A stretch of DNA of 64,000 nucleotides, taken from Dehalococcoidales bacterium. GTDB taxonomy: Bacteria; Chloroflexota; Dehalococcoidia; Dehalococcoidales; Fen-1064. The translations under genes and the position numbers were made by a program. How positions within the stretch are numbered: the stretch's first letter is position 1; every line of letters starts with the position of its first letter. Location of the stretch: the NCBI GenBank assembly GCA_016783135.1, contig JADHXC010000006.1:1-64000 (forward strand), in the 5' to 3' direction. Below, piece by piece: positions 29,044 to 39,289 of the stretch. The notes below the pieces were generated by a model. The model had not been told where the DNA came from. It searched no databases and worked only from the letters and a program-made list of their open reading frames with translations.

Positions 29044-31422
29044 TTACAACTGAGCGACGGTTGCCCCGTTACCGCCCTCGCCCCTCTCGCCGGGGCGGAA
29101 AGACCTGACCAGTGGGTGGGAGTTGAGCATATCCCTGACGACGTTACGAAGTGTACCGGTACCGCTACCATGTACGATACGCACTTGGGTGAGTCCGGCG
29201 GCAGCGGCGGCATCCAGGTAGTTGTTTACCTCCCACTCCGCTTCGTCGGCGCGTTTCCCGAGAAGGAGAAGCTCCAGGGGGACGGAATGCGTCCGCGGCA
29301 TGCTGATTGCCCCTGGAGTGCTTATGCTACCACTGACTGGCTGTCCTGTCATCCTAGTTACCCCGTCAAGACTCAGCCTGATTCTGGTTAGCCCTGACTG
29401 CACCTCAATCTGTTGCGTTTTCTCCGAAATAGAGAGTACCGTGGCAGCCACATTGGCCTCCCTGAGCCAGACGGTATCGCCGGGGGTTATAGTTCCCGGC
29501 TCGTCCGGTTCTCCGGTCTCACTGTCAGATCTGGGCTGCCAGTTCTCGCCCCTCAGTTTTTCGCGGGCTGCGGATAGAGCCTGCCGACTCTGCTCGATAG
29601 TCTCCCTGTTCCTCTCCTTGCGTAGCTGTGCCGCGGCCTGACGGATTTCCTTCTGCAGCTCCGCCGCTTCCCGTACGACCCTGTCCCGTGCCTCATGGAT
29701 GATGGCCCGCTCCTCTGCGCCCAACCGCTTGAGCCGGCTCTCCAGTTCAGTGTTTTGCTGCTCTGCCTTCTTCTTCAGTTGCTCCGCTTCGGTGGAGATG
29801 CTCCGTGCCTTATTCTTCTCTGCGGTCAGTTCAGTAATTAGTGTCTCCAACTCCTGGGTCCCTCCGGCCAGCATACCCCGGGCTTCTTCGATGATGTCTG
29901 GCGGCAGACCGAGTCGTGCCGCCGTTGCCAGGGCATTGCTGCCGCCGGGTATTCCTGTGGTCAGGTGATACGTGGGGGCCAGGGTGGCCGTATCGAAGTC
30001 CAGTGAAGCGTTCTGCAGACCCGGAGTCGTATGCGCGAACGCTTTAAGGTCGCCGTAATGTGTCGTGGCCACCGCCATCGTACCCCGTGACAGGAAGTGG
30101 AGCAGGATTGCCCGTGCCAGGGCTGAGCCCTGCGCGGGGTCGGTACTGGTGCCCAGTTCATCAAGGAGCACCAGGCTATGGTTTGTGGCGCTGCCGATGA
30201 TGCGAATGATATTGCCCATGTGCCAGCTAAATGTGGAGAGTGTCTGCTCAATACTCTGCTCGTCACCGATATCAACGAACACTCCGTCGAAGATAGGAAG
30301 ACAGGTCTCCTCTGAGGCGGGGATTGGCAGACCGGCCTGTGTCATCAGGCTGAGCAGACCGATAGTCTTCAGCGCCACTGTCTTACCGCCCGTGTTGGGG
30401 CCAGTAATCACCAGTATGGAGAAGTCACGACCCATCTCCAGAGAGAGCGGTACTGCCTTGTCGCCGAGCAGGGGATGCCTGGCCTCCACCAGCCGGAGCG
30501 CCCGGCTCCGTGTTGCTGCCGGTCCTTCGTTCTCAAGCACAATGAGCCTGGCTTCACTGCATCTGTTCCTCCGGGCGTACCTGGCTTTGGCCAGTACAAG
30601 GTCAATATTGGCAGCAAGGGCAATATTGTTACTGATATCTTCGGCATGGCTACCAACCTTCTCACTGAGGATGCGGAGGACTCGTTCGGTTTCTCGCTGC
30701 TCATCCACGATGAGCTCACGCAGCTCATTGCCCATCTCCACCGCCGTCCATGGCTCAATGAAGACCGTGGCCCCGGTATTGGAGACATCGTGTACAATGC
30801 CTCTGATATCCCTTCGGGCTTCGACCTTTATCGGGATAACGTATCTGCCTTCACGCTCGGTGATAATGGGTTCCTGGACTATTCTGCGACCCCGGGCTGA
30901 CTTGATGATGCCTTCCAGACGTTCTCGAAGAGTCTGACGTGTGTTCCTTAGCTGTCTGCGAACGGCGGCCAGTTGCGGTGAGGCCGAGTCCAGCACCTCA
31001 CCGTCTGGTGAGAGGCATTTGCTGACATCGTCTTCAAGCTGGCGCATCGAGACAATACCACTGGTCATATCCCAGAGCAACGGGAACTCATCAGACAGTT
31101 GACTGATTCTGCTGCGCAGTCGGCGTACTGTGGCCAGGGTCAGGCAGGTATTGATAAGGACCTGCGGCTCGAGGACCTTACCCCGTGCTGCCATGTTAAC
31201 CTCTTCCCGGGTATCGACCACCTCTCCCACAGCGAAGTCCGGCTCTACCGTCAGGAACTGGCGTGCTTCGGCAGAATGCCGGAGCAGGAGAGAAATATGC
31301 TCACGGTCCGTGAAGCATTGGAGGCTGATGGCCAGCTCACGACTTGCCAGGAAAGATGTGAACCCGGCAAGAATTTCCCGGATTCGGTGGAACTCCAGCA
31401 TCTCAAGACTTTTATCATCCAT
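29044..31422 (-). CDS. mutS2: MutS2-family ATPase with C-terminal Smr domain
   Basis: VITGPNTGGKTVALKTIGLLSLMTQAG and Smr IVHGSGTGTLRNVVRDML; ATG at 31422 (MDDKSLEMLEFHRI). Confidence 0.95.
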   Translation of the reverse strand: MDDKSLEMLEFHRIREILAGFTSFLASRELAISLQCFTDREHISLLLRHSAEARQFLTVEPDFAVGEVVDTREEVNMAARGKVLEPQVLINTCLTLATVRRLRSRISQLSDEFPLLWDMTSGIVSMRQLEDDVSKCLSPDGEVLDSASPQLAAVRRQLRNTRQTLRERLEGIIKSARGRRIVQEPIITEREGRYVIPIKVEARRDIRGIVHDVSNTGATVFIEPWTAVEMGNELRELIVDEQRETERVLRILSEKVGSHAEDISNNIALAANIDLVLAKARYARRNRCSEARLIVLENEGPAATRSRALRLVEARHPLLGDKAVPLSLEMGRDFSILVITGPNTGGKTVALKTIGLLSLMTQAGLPIPASEETCLPIFDGVFVDIGDEQSIEQTLSTFSWHMGNIIRIIGSATNHSLVLLDELGTSTDPAQGSALARAILLHFLSRGTMAVATTHYGDLKAFAHTTPGLQNASLDFDTATLAPTYHLTTGIPGGSNALATAARLGLPPDIIEEARGMLAGGTQELETLITELTAEKNKARSISTEAEQLKKKAEQQNTELESRLKRLGAEERAIIHEARDRVVREAAELQKEIRQAAAQLRKERNRETIEQSRQALSAAREKLRGENWQPRSDSETGEPDEPGTITPGDTVWLREANVAATVLSISEKTQQIEVQSGLTRIRLSLDGVTRMTGQPVSGSISTPGAISMPRTHSVPLELLLLGKRADEAEWEVNNYLDAAAAAGLTQVRIVHGSGTGTLRNVVRDMLNSHPLVRSFRPGERGEGGNGATVAQL

Positions 31423-31660
31423 AACAGTGTTCTCTGAGCGGTCCGTGGTCATATTGTAGCATGTTAACACGGTAGTCTGCGTAGGCGCAGGAGGAGAGGG
31501 GTGTGGGAACACACTTGCCGTATCTCCTGACGACGACTATAATGAATAGTAGTATTGCCGGTAAGCCACTTCACCGGCAACCAGTATTAGTGACGACAAC
31601 CATCCGGTGTGACTGGTGACCAGTCGTGTACCGGCAACATCAGAGAGGAAGGTCAATTAG

Positions 31661-33733
31661 ATGGCTAACTACGGACCTGAGAACATCCGCAACCTGTCTC
31701 TGCTATCCCACAACGGTGCCGGCAAGACATCCCTGGCGGAAGCGATACTGTTTACCGCCAAAGTAGTCAACCGGCTGGGACGGGTAGATGACGGCAGTTC
31801 CACCTCGGACTACGACCCTGCCGAACAGAAGCGCAATATCAGCATCAGCCTGAGCATGTTGCCCTACGAGTGGCTGGGTAAGAAGGTCAACCTGATTGAT
31901 ACCCCCGGCTATCCTGACTTCGTCGGTGAAGTAAAGTCCGGCCTGCGTGTCAGTGAGGGTGCCGTTGTTGTTATCTGCGCTGCATCCGGTGTCGAGGTCG
32001 GTACGGAGCAGGTATGGTCCTACCTTGAGGAAAACAACCTGCCCCGCCTTATCTTCATTAACAAGATGGACCGCGAAAATGCCGATTTTGCCCGGGCGGT
32101 GGAAGGCATTCAGTCCAGGTTCGGTCGTCGCTGCGTACCGTTGCAGGTGCCGATTGGTGCTCACAATGATTTCCAGGGAGTGGTTGACCTGATAGCCATG
32201 AAGGGATACACCGGCACAGCCGGGACGGAGGGTGATATCCCGGATTCCGTGAAGGGCTTGGTGGAAACCTTCCGGGAGCAAATGGTCGAAGCCGCTGCCG
32301 AGGTTGATGACAGCCTCATCGAGAAGTATCTGGGCGGCGAGGAACTCTCACGGGAGGAGCTTACCGACGGGTTACGGCAGGGCGTGATAGCCGGAAAGGT
32401 AGTCCCCATCCTGGCAGGCTCGGCGACAAAGAACATCGGCACCAGCCTGCTGATGGACGCTATCTGCAACTACATCCCCTCACCCGTAGAGAGAGACGTC
32501 CGCGTTATCGGGGCTGACGGTGGTGAAGAGACAGTGCCTCCCGGTCAGGATAGTCCCCTGGCTGCCCTGGTATTCAAGACTAGCGCTGACCCATACGTCG
32601 GTAAGCTTACGTACTTCCGGGTCTATAATGGTTCTATCAGCAGCAACTCCCACGTATGGAATACAACAAAGGGTGAAGACGAACGCATTGGCCAGCTGTT
32701 TGTCCTGCGTGGCAAGACCCAGGAACCGGTACCCGAGATTACGTCCGGTGACATCGGCGCCGTAGCCAAACTGAACGTAACCGGTACCGGGGACACCCTC
32801 GGTAAGCAGGACAACCTTGTTAAGATAGTCCCGGTCTCGTTCCCGAGTCCCATCTTCAGTGAAGCGGTTTATCCCAGGACCAAGGTCGACCTTGACAAGC
32901 TGGGACCGTCATTGACCAAGCTGACTGAGGAAGACCCCACCCTTCAGGTCCGCCGCGACAGCACGACAAACGAGACCATCATCTCCGGTCTGGGTGATAC
33001 CCAGCTTGAGGTGGCCGCCGAGAAGATGGAGCGTAAGTTCGGAGTTAGCGTAGACCTGGAGACGCCAAAGGTCCCCTACAAGGAGACGATTGCCTCAACG
33101 GTAAGCGCTGAGTACAAACACAAGAAGCAGACCGGCGGACACGGCCAGTATGGGCATGTGCTGCTTGAGCTGGAACCTCTACCGCGTGGTGGCGGACGTG
33201 CATTCGGAAGCAAGGTTGTCGGTGGCTCCATACCCAGGAATTATATTCCCGCAGTGGAAAAAGGCTTCAATGAGGGCGTGCAGGAAGGAGTCCTTGCCGG
33301 TTACCCGGTGGATGACATCAAGGTGACGGTCTACGATGGCAGCTTTCACCCGGTCGATTCATCGGAGATATGCTTTAAGATAGCCGGTGCCGGTGCAATG
33401 AGGAGGGGCCTGGCCGATGCTCAGCCTGTCTTGCTCGAACCTATAATGGACATCAGTATCAGAGCGCCGGAGGAGTACACCGGCGACATCATAGGCGACC
33501 TCAACACCAAGCGAGCCCAGGTACAGGGCATGAACCCTGAGGACGGTATTAACGTTGTCGATGCGCAGGTACCGCAGGCCGAGGTGCTCCGCTACTCGAT
33601 AGCGCTCAAATCGATAACCCAGGGTAAGGGAACCTTCACCATGAAGTTCAGCCACTACCAGGAGGTACCCCCGGCTGTTACTCAGAAGGTAATCGCTGCC
33701 CGGCAGGCGGAGAAGGAGAAAGACCGGGTCTAG
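31661..33733 (+). CDS. Elongation factor G-like GTPase (EF-G paralog)
   Basis: NLSLLSHNGAGKTSLAEAIL, LIDTPGYPDFVGEV, FINKMDRENADF; P-loop context SHNGAGKT differs from canonical AHIDAGKT. Confidence 0.93.
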   Translation: MANYGPENIRNLSLLSHNGAGKTSLAEAILFTAKVVNRLGRVDDGSSTSDYDPAEQKRNISISLSMLPYEWLGKKVNLIDTPGYPDFVGEVKSGLRVSEGAVVVICAASGVEVGTEQVWSYLEENNLPRLIFINKMDRENADFARAVEGIQSRFGRRCVPLQVPIGAHNDFQGVVDLIAMKGYTGTAGTEGDIPDSVKGLVETFREQMVEAAAEVDDSLIEKYLGGEELSREELTDGLRQGVIAGKVVPILAGSATKNIGTSLLMDAICNYIPSPVERDVRVIGADGGEETVPPGQDSPLAALVFKTSADPYVGKLTYFRVYNGSISSNSHVWNTTKGEDERIGQLFVLRGKTQEPVPEITSGDIGAVAKLNVTGTGDTLGKQDNLVKIVPVSFPSPIFSEAVYPRTKVDLDKLGPSLTKLTEEDPTLQVRRDSTTNETIISGLGDTQLEVAAEKMERKFGVSVDLETPKVPYKETIASTVSAEYKHKKQTGGHGQYGHVLLELEPLPRGGGRAFGSKVVGGSIPRNYIPAVEKGFNEGVQEGVLAGYPVDDIKVTVYDGSFHPVDSSEICFKIAGAGAMRRGLADAQPVLLEPIMDISIRAPEEYTGDIIGDLNTKRAQVQGMNPEDGINVVDAQVPQAEVLRYSIALKSITQGKGTFTMKFSHYQEVPPAVTQKVIAARQAEKEKDRV

Positions 33734-33802
33734 CAGGGGTCTGGGGGTGTCCCCCAGATATAGTGGGGATGGTCGAAAGAGTTCTTCAGCAACCTCCTAG
33801 GA
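33734..33802. repeat. MITE-like repeat copy, reverse orientation, partial
   Basis: Reverse complement ...ctctttcgaccatccccactatatctgggggacacccccagacccctgct matches the left half of 23604-23764. Confidence 0.6.
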
Positions 33803-33823
33803 CCTGTCCATACAGAAAAACTT

Positions 33824-33853
33824 AAGGGGGCGGCTCAACAGAGCCGCCCCCTT
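33824..33853 (+). terminator. Hairpin terminator after the EF-G-like gene
   Basis: AAGGGGGCGGCTC-AACA-GAGCCGCCCCCTT followed by ctttactttg. Confidence 0.7.
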
Positions 33854-33887
33854 CTTTACTTTGTAACATTACTGTTCACCGGCACAG

Positions 33888-34023
33888 GAGATTGCTTCGC
33901 CTGCGGCTCGCAATGACAGAGTACTCTACGTCTGCACCTCACGTCATTGCGAGGTGCACCTGCACCGAAGCAATCTGTGTGGTGGGTGAGATTGCTTCGG
34001 TGTCTTCACTCCTCGCAGTGACA
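33888..34023. repeat. Cluster of three alternating-orientation REP-like units
   Basis: gagattgcttcgcctgcggctcgcaatgaca / gtcattgcgaggtgcacctgcaccgaagcaatct / gagattgcttcggtgtcttcactcctcgcagtgaca. Confidence 0.75.
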
Positions 34024-34037
34024 TCTACCCTGGCCTA

Positions 34038-35033
34038 TCAGGCCATCAGTCCCTTGGCTTTCTCCTTGAAGGCAGGAATAATCTTCTTCCAGTCGCCAAC
34101 GACCCCGTAGGCGGCTTCCTTGAAGATGTTCGCCTCCGGGTCCCGGTTAATAGCGACAATATTCTTCGAGCCGCTGCAACCGGCGAGGTGCTGGCTGGAG
34201 CCTGAAATTGCCACGGCTATATACAGGTCAGGGGAGACAATTTTACCGGTAAGCCCCACCTGTATCGTGTCCGGCACCCATCCGTTGTCGCACGGAGGCC
34301 GGCTGGCACCCATCGCCCCCTTGAGCATCCTGGCAAGCTCCTGCAGTTCCTGGAAACCTTCCGGCCCACCGATACCCCGGCCACCAGAGACAACTATGTT
34401 GGCGTCCTCCAGCTTAATACCCGCGACCTCCTCAAGGACAGTATCCTTGAGAGTGGTCCTGATTGCCGATTCTTCCAGCCCGGCATCAATACTGACGACC
34501 TCCCCCTTGCGGGCGTCATCCCGTGCCAGGGGTTCCCCCGCCTTGACCCGGAGGGTAGCCATCTGCGGCATGGACTCGGTGGTGAAGATTGCCCGGGCGT
34601 TCCCGCCATAGACCGGTTTTGTCATCAGTAGCTGTTTTGAGTCAGCATCTATCGCCAGCTCAATACAATCCGTGGAGACCGATGTCTCCAGCCTGAATGC
34701 CGCGCGTGGCGCCAGGTCCCGTCCCACTGAATTCTGCCCCATCAGAAGGACTTTGGGCATTACTTCTTTGGCTACCTTCTCCACAACCGGGACATAGGAA
34801 TCCGTCCGGTAGTCCTTGAGAGCCGCGTCTTCGACCACGTAGACTTTATCGGCGCCGAAGGCGATTGCCTCCTGGGCAATTCCACTCACCTCACTGCCGA
34901 CCAGAAGAGCACCAAGCTCCTCCCCCAGGTCATCGGCCAGCTTCCTGCCGGCACCCAGAAGCTCGGTGGCCATCGCTGCCAGCTTGCCGTCAGCAACCTC
35001 GGCCAGAATCAATACACCTTTATTATCAGCCAT
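34038..35033 (-). CDS. etfA: Electron transfer flavoprotein alpha subunit
   Basis: MADNKGVLILAEVADGKLAAMATELLGAGRKLADDLG, VSGGRGIGGPEGFQELQELA; start 35033. Confidence 0.94.
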   Translation of the reverse strand: MADNKGVLILAEVADGKLAAMATELLGAGRKLADDLGEELGALLVGSEVSGIAQEAIAFGADKVYVVEDAALKDYRTDSYVPVVEKVAKEVMPKVLLMGQNSVGRDLAPRAAFRLETSVSTDCIELAIDADSKQLLMTKPVYGGNARAIFTTESMPQMATLRVKAGEPLARDDARKGEVVSIDAGLEESAIRTTLKDTVLEEVAGIKLEDANIVVSGGRGIGGPEGFQELQELARMLKGAMGASRPPCDNGWVPDTIQVGLTGKIVSPDLYIAVAISGSSQHLAGCSGSKNIVAINRDPEANIFKEAAYGVVGDWKKIIPAFKEKAKGLMA

Positions 35034-35081
35034 CTGAATATCCTCCTTTGTACAAACCGTGATAGCAAACCTCAAGGGCTA

Positions 35082-35882
35082 CTACAGCAGCTTGACCTCC
35101 GAGAGTTTCGCTGCCAGATTGGCACCGGCATCCGCTTCGTCCTCTCCTTCGATAATCTCGCAGGCACCCTCACGGACCGGCTGGAATAGCCGGAGCATCT
35201 TGACCCGACGTCCCGCAGCACCAATCTGAGCAGTGTCAATCTCCAGGTCAGCCGGGGCCCAGATAATCGGTTCCTTCCTCTTTGCCGACATGATGCCCTT
35301 GATAGTGGCATAGCGGGGTTCGCCAAGCTCGTTGCTGACGGTAATCAGAGCGGGCAGCCCGACTTCAATGACCTCGTAGCCGTCCGGGATTACGCGTTCT
35401 ACGGTTGCCTTGCTGTTGCTGATGTCGACCTTCTTCGCCAGGGTAACGCTGGGCAGGCCGAGAATCTCAGCGATGCCGGAGCCCACCTGTCCGCTGTCCC
35501 AGTCAGCCGCCTGCCGACCGCAGAAGATAACGTCAAACTCGCCTACCTTCTTGATGGCTGCGGCAAGGGCGGCAGCGGTCGACCAGCTATCACCGCCGTC
35601 GAACGCGGGGTCCTCCAGCAGGATAAGCTCATCAGCCCCCATGGAGAGTGGTTTCTTGACCACATCCCGCAGTAGTCCGGTACCCAGGCTTATGACCGTT
35701 ATTTTGCCACCCTGGGCATCCTTGATTCTTAGCGCCGCCTCAACCGCCTGCTCGTCAAAGGGACTGATTACCGGCGGTACACCGGCTGGCGGCACTACCG
35801 AATTGGTCGCCGCATCAATCTTAAAACTTGCCGGCGGCGCTTCCGGGTCGATTACCTGTTTAACACAGACAATCATATTCAT
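35082..35882 (-). CDS. etfB: Electron transfer flavoprotein beta subunit
   Basis: MNMIVCVKQVIDPEAPP, FCGRQAADWDSGQVGSGIAEILGLP. Confidence 0.95.
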   Translation of the reverse strand: MNMIVCVKQVIDPEAPPASFKIDAATNSVVPPAGVPPVISPFDEQAVEAALRIKDAQGGKITVISLGTGLLRDVVKKPLSMGADELILLEDPAFDGGDSWSTAAALAAAIKKVGEFDVIFCGRQAADWDSGQVGSGIAEILGLPSVTLAKKVDISNSKATVERVIPDGYEVIEVGLPALITVSNELGEPRYATIKGIMSAKRKEPIIWAPADLEIDTAQIGAAGRRVKMLRLFQPVREGACEIIEGEDEADAGANLAAKLSEVKLL

Positions 35883-36087
35883 GGTGCACGATTCCTCCTT
35901 CTGTGCATCGTTGGCTCACCTTTAATAAACCCTTACCCAATTGACAACTTTATCATCAAACGGAAACCAGCGTCAAGCAGAGGCGAGACAGGCCAAGCCT
36001 GTTTTTACCTACTTCCGGCCCACAACCACCAGCCTCCGCGCGGTATGGTCATAAGGGCCGCCGTCAAGGCCCGTTTCTGGCCAACTT

Positions 36088-37281
36088 CTAAATTACGCCC
36101 TCTTCCTCAAGCCTTGTAAGGTCTTCCTTACTGTACCCGAGAAGGCCGCAGTATATCTCCTTGTTGTGCTCTCCCACGGCGGGGAAAGACCGGTCTATGC
36201 TGGTGGGTGTGCCGGACATCCGTATCGGAAGGCCCGTCACCGGCATCTCGCCGCTGCCATCGGGATAGGGGACCTTTGCCAGCATTTGGCGCGCCTGCAC
36301 CTGGGGGTCACCGGCCACCTCGGTCTGCTCGTAGCAGATGCCGCATGGAATGGGTATCTTCTCCGCAGCGGCAATCACCTCTTCGGCGGTCTGCGAGGCC
36401 ACCCACTCCTTAACCACGGGGTCGATGATGTCATGGTGCTCCCAGCGGGCCAGGTCGCTGTCAAAACGGGGGTCTTCCGCCAGGTCTTCCCGCCCGATGG
36501 AGCGGCAGAACCGCCGCCAGATAGAGTTCGTGATGATGGCCAGCATTACCCACCGGCCGTCCTTCGTCCGGTAGAGGTCACTCGGTCCGGTCCACGGACT
36601 GCGGTTACCGGTCTGCTCACGACGTTTCCCACCGGTCTCCCATTCTCCAATCGTGGGGGCCATATAGGTAACAGCCGTCTGGAGCAGGGCGGTATCTATC
36701 ATCTGTCCCTCACCTGTCTTATCACGATGGTACAGTGCCGAGACCACGCCGACAGCGGTCAGGCAGGCAGTCAGGTAGTCCACGTGTGGCGTCTGTTCCT
36801 TGGTCGGCGGTCCGGGAAAGCCGCTTACGGCCATTGCTCCGGACATCGCCTTGGCAACCTGGTCGAAGCCGATACTGTGGCTGTAGGGACCATCGGGGCC
36901 GAAGGCGGATACATGAGCAAAGATTATGTCCGACCTGATAGCCTTCAGCTTTTCGTAGGTAATGCCAATTGCCTTGGCTGCCTCCGGGCTGAAGTTTTCG
37001 ATAACCACGTCGGAGCACTTTATCAGTTCGCCGAGGATTTTCCGGGCGCGTTCGTTCCTTTCGAAGTCGAGGGAGATGCCTTTCTTGTTGCGGTTCTGGT
37101 TGGTAAAACCGTAGCTGTAACCGACCGGCGCAAGCAACCCGAGGTACCTGTCCTGCCCACCGCCGGGTCTTTCTATCCGAATGACCTCGGCACCGAGGTC
37201 GGCAAGAAGCATGCCGCAGAAAGGGCAGGCGATAAACCGTCCCAGGTCAAGCACTCTTACTCCATCCAGTGGTCCCGCCAT
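36088..37281 (-). CDS. Class III CoA-transferase (CaiB/BaiF family)
   Basis: GPLDGVRVLDLGRFIACPFCGMLLADLGAEVIRIERPGGGQDR, DVVIENFSPEAAKAIGI. Confidence 0.94.
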   Translation of the reverse strand: MAGPLDGVRVLDLGRFIACPFCGMLLADLGAEVIRIERPGGGQDRYLGLLAPVGYSYGFTNQNRNKKGISLDFERNERARKILGELIKCSDVVIENFSPEAAKAIGITYEKLKAIRSDIIFAHVSAFGPDGPYSHSIGFDQVAKAMSGAMAVSGFPGPPTKEQTPHVDYLTACLTAVGVVSALYHRDKTGEGQMIDTALLQTAVTYMAPTIGEWETGGKRREQTGNRSPWTGPSDLYRTKDGRWVMLAIITNSIWRRFCRSIGREDLAEDPRFDSDLARWEHHDIIDPVVKEWVASQTAEEVIAAAEKIPIPCGICYEQTEVAGDPQVQARQMLAKVPYPDGSGEMPVTGLPIRMSGTPTSIDRSFPAVGEHNKEIYCGLLGYSKEDLTRLEEEGVI

Positions 37282-37306
37282 TCCGAGAACCCCCTTTTTA
37301 TCCCTG

Positions 37307-38146
37307 TCAGGGGAGCATTACGCTGACAACACGGTCGATACCGCTCAAGTCGGGCGTCACTTCTACCTCGGCCGGTGGGAAAAGACCGCGTAAGAAGGCA
37401 CTCACCGCCCTGGCCTGACCTTCGCCAACTTCCAGCAGGAGATAACCCCCAGAGCCGGGCACGGCCTGAGCCTGGATACACAACCGCCGTATCTTGTCCA
37501 GACCATCGGTACCCCCGTCCAGTGCCAGCCGGGGTTCCCGGCTCACCGGACCGCTGCGGGGCAGGTCCGACTCCCTGACATAGGGCAGATTGGCCACCAC
37601 CATCTCAACCGGTTCCGGCAATGTATCCAGCAGGTCGCCTCTCAGGAGATGCACCCTGTCAGACACACCATGCTTCCGGGAGTTGGTCCGGGCAACCTCC
37701 AGGGCGGAGGCGGAGATATCGTTAGCATAGACCGTCGCATGCGGCAGCTCCAGCGCCAGGCTGATGGCAACTGCACCGCAGCCGGTGCCGACCTCGGCTA
37801 TAACGAAAAGACGGTGCTTACGTGCAATTTCCAGGGCCTTCTCTACCAGCAACTCGGTCTCCGGTCTGGGGACAAGTACGGAAGCATCAACGAGAAAATC
37901 ACGTCCGTAGAACTCGCGGTGTCCGAGGATGTAGGCGGTTGGTTCATCATCAAGACGACGGGCCAAGCGGTCTCTGAAGGCATTCTGCTGCTCGGTGCTC
38001 AACTCGTCGTCAAGTGCCAGGTACAGTCCCACCCGGTCCTTTTTCAGGGTATCGCGGAGCAGTACCTCCGCCTCCAGGGGAGCGTCCTCGATGTTACTAT
38101 CGGCCAGCACCTTCCGGGCGTCATCCAGGACTTCCTTCACATTCAC
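37307..38146 (-). CDS. prmC: Peptide chain release factor glutamine methyltransferase
   Basis: [29 protein letters not shown]; adjacent to prfA. Confidence 0.94.
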   Translation of the reverse strand: MNVKEVLDDARKVLADSNIEDAPLEAEVLLRDTLKKDRVGLYLALDDELSTEQQNAFRDRLARRLDDEPTAYILGHREFYGRDFLVDASVLVPRPETELLVEKALEIARKHRLFVIAEVGTGCGAVAISLALELPHATVYANDISASALEVARTNSRKHGVSDRVHLLRGDLLDTLPEPVEMVVANLPYVRESDLPRSGPVSREPRLALDGGTDGLDKIRRLCIQAQAVPGSGGYLLLEVGEGQARAVSAFLRGLFPPAEVEVTPDLSGIDRVVSVMLP

Positions 38147-39213
38147 GCCAGTTGTTCCTGCATCTGTTTTGTCCGGTCACTGGTGGTCAGGGAATCAATA
38201 AGCTGGTCCAGGTCCCCCTCCATAATACGGGTGAGATTGTGAAGGTTGAGGTTAATACGGTGGTCCGAAATCCGGTCCTGCGGAAAGTTGTAGGTCCGTA
38301 TCTTCTCGGAGCGGTCGCCGGTACCTACCTGGGAACGACGCTTCGAGGTCACCTCCGCCTCCTGTCGACTGCGTTCCATATCCAGCAGCCGGGCGCGGAG
38401 TACTGCCATGGCCTTGTTCTTATTCCTGAGCTGCGAGCGTTCGTCCTGGCAGGTCACTACCATACCGGTCGGCAGGTGCGTAATCCGCACCGCGGTAGCC
38501 ACCTTGTTGACATTTTGCCCGCCGGCACCACCGCTGTGAAAGATGTCAATCCTAAGGTCGTCAGGGTTGACTTCGACATCCACTTCTTCGGCCTCGGGCA
38601 GGACAGCTACGGTGGCCGTGGACGTGTGAATCCTGCCGGAAGATTCTGTGACCGGCACCCGCTGCACCCGGTGGACGCCCCGCTCGTACTTGAGTCGACT
38701 GAAAACACCCTTGCCCCTTACCTCCAGGATAACCTCCTTGAAGCCGCCGACGCCACTCTCATTGGCGTTGATGACTTCCACGTTCCATCTCTTGGCCTGG
38801 GCATATCGGGTATACATGCGGAACAGGTCAGCGGCAAAGAGCCCTGCTTCGTCGCCACCGGCCCCAGCCCGGATTTCCATGATGATATTCTTCTCATCGC
38901 TGGGGTCTCCGGGCACCAGGGCAACCTTGAGCACCTCCTGCAGCTTCTCCAGATGTGATTCCAGACCCTCTATCTCCTGTCTGACCAGGGACGCCATCTC
39001 CTCGTCCTTCTCCTCGGACAGCATTCCCCTGGTCACTTCCAGGGAGCGCGCTGCTGCCCTGCACTCACGATAGAGGGTCACCACTTCCTCAAGACCGGCC
39101 TTCTCCCGTGCCAGCCTCCGTAGCTTCTTGATGTCGGAAACGAGCTCCGGGTCAGCCATCTGCCGGTCAAGCTCTTCGTAACGGTTTTCTGTTTCTGCCA
39201 GTCTATCCCACAT
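38143..39213 (-). CDS. prfA: Peptide chain release factor 1
   Basis: [52 protein letters not shown]. Confidence 0.96.
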   Translation of the reverse strand: MWDRLAETENRYEELDRQMADPELVSDIKKLRRLAREKAGLEEVVTLYRECRAAARSLEVTRGMLSEEKDEEMASLVRQEIEGLESHLEKLQEVLKVALVPGDPSDEKNIIMEIRAGAGGDEAGLFAADLFRMYTRYAQAKRWNVEVINANESGVGGFKEVILEVRGKGVFSRLKYERGVHRVQRVPVTESSGRIHTSTATVAVLPEAEEVDVEVNPDDLRIDIFHSGGAGGQNVNKVATAVRITHLPTGMVVTCQDERSQLRNKNKAMAVLRARLLDMERSRQEAEVTSKRRSQVGTGDRSEKIRTYNFPQDRISDHRINLNLHNLTRIMEGDLDQLIDSLTTSDRTKQMQEQLA

Positions 39214-39289
39214 AACAAACCACCCACCGAATTATACCACAGGCATGGGGTTCTCATCTCCACCGTGGCGTAGCTTCTGTTGTTGAGGA

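Noticed and set aside
30065-30937. 290-aa plus-strand ORF inside mutS2
   Set aside because: Antisense to the conserved MutS2 ATPase domain
36166-37326. 386-aa plus-strand ORF opposite the CoA-transferase
   Set aside because: Antisense to an unambiguous CaiB-family gene; composition typical of a shadow frame in GC-rich DNA
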